From positions 1 to 5,868 of the forward strand of contig CAMBPO010000101.1 of the NCBI GenBank assembly GCA_945869725.1: a stretch of DNA of 5,868 bases. The letters are read 5' to 3'. The stretch's first letter is position 1. Each line of letters begins with the position of its first letter. The notes beneath the pieces were generated by a model. It saw nothing but the letters and a program-made list of their open reading frames with translations. It had not been told where the DNA came from and ran no database searches. This document shows positions 5,699 to 5,868 of the stretch, piece by piece. The stretch is from Klebsiella pneumoniae (GTDB lineage Bacteria; Pseudomonadota; Gammaproteobacteria; Pseudomonadales; Pseudohongiellaceae). The position numbers were made by a program, and so were the translations under genes.

Positions 5699-5868
5699 AG
5701 CGATTGCCTATTTAACAAGAACGCCTGCAAACCGGCCTTAATCTGGCGCTGCACGTCATCCAACGGCTGGCCGGCGTCAATGATCAGATATCTGTCCGGA
5801 TCCTGAACAACGCGTTGCAAGTAAGCAGCTCTGACGCGACGAAAAAAATGCAGCGTTTCCTGTTCAAA
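5695..5868 (-). CDS. tmk: Thymidylate kinase, C-terminal 57 residues (cut by window edge)
   Basis: The end of a reading frame that stays open to the right edge. It translates as FEQETLHFFRRVRAAYLQ, then DPDRYLIIDAGQPLDDVQ and a final amphipathic helix. The FE(Q/x)E..FF.RVR..YL segment and the (R/x)Y.(V/I)IDA.QP...V motif are the usual C-terminal signature of bacterial dTMP kinase, which phosphorylates dTMP to dTDP. The P-loop and the DR(Y/F) motif would lie outside the window. The TGA stop (5697-5695) overlaps the holB ATG as ATGA. The tmk-holB neighbourhood strongly supports the call despite the short fragment. Confidence 0.9.
   Translation of the reverse strand, partial: FEQETLHFFRRVRAAYLQRVVQDPDRYLIIDAGQPLDDVQRQIKAGLQAFLLNRQSL

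Overview
The window looks like ordinary chromosomal DNA of a Gammaproteobacterium with mid-range GC (judged by eye). The main reason is the minus-strand order tmk–holB–pilZ, joined by ATGA overlaps. This arrangement is familiar from Pseudomonas and other type IV pilus-bearing Gammaproteobacteria. The gor and ggt products also match the proteobacterial forms. I see no mobile element, CRISPR array, tRNA or rRNA. No gene-free gap is longer than about 160 bases.

Left part (1–2648): two glutathione genes diverge from a 160-bp intergenic region. On the minus strand is the 5' part of gor (glutathione reductase, cut by the window edge). On the plus strand is a complete ggt (periplasmic gamma-glutamyltransferase). 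The intergenic region carries a readable promoter for gor. It also holds a perfect 14-bp inverted repeat: one arm sits just upstream of the gor -35 box and the other touches the ggt ribosome binding site. This is the most interesting non-coding signal in the window and suggests shared control of cytosolic glutathione reduction and periplasmic glutathione breakdown.

Middle (2602–4317): an FAD-dependent oxidoreductase resembling L-2-hydroxyglutarate oxidase (LhgO) begins inside the last 47 bp of ggt, so the two are probably co-transcribed. It converges with a minus-strand gene for a DUF411 lipoprotein with a CGCC metal-site-like motif. The two stop codons abut with no spacer, and a 13-pair hairpin lies over the junction. 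The DUF411 gene has its own promoter overlapping the end of pilZ.

Right part (4389–5868): pilZ (type IV pilus factor), holB (DNA polymerase III delta' subunit) and the 3' end of tmk (thymidylate kinase) form a tightly coupled minus-strand operon, transcribed from right to left, whose promoter lies outside the window.

How the genes may work together (inference): Ggt releases glutamate from exported or external glutathione, Gor keeps the internal pool reduced, and the LhgO-like enzyme may return L-2-hydroxyglutarate to 2-oxoglutarate next to glutamate. The tmk–holB–pilZ block is separate housekeeping and pilus machinery. I found no clearly undescribed system; the candidates worth checking are regulatory and small-scale.
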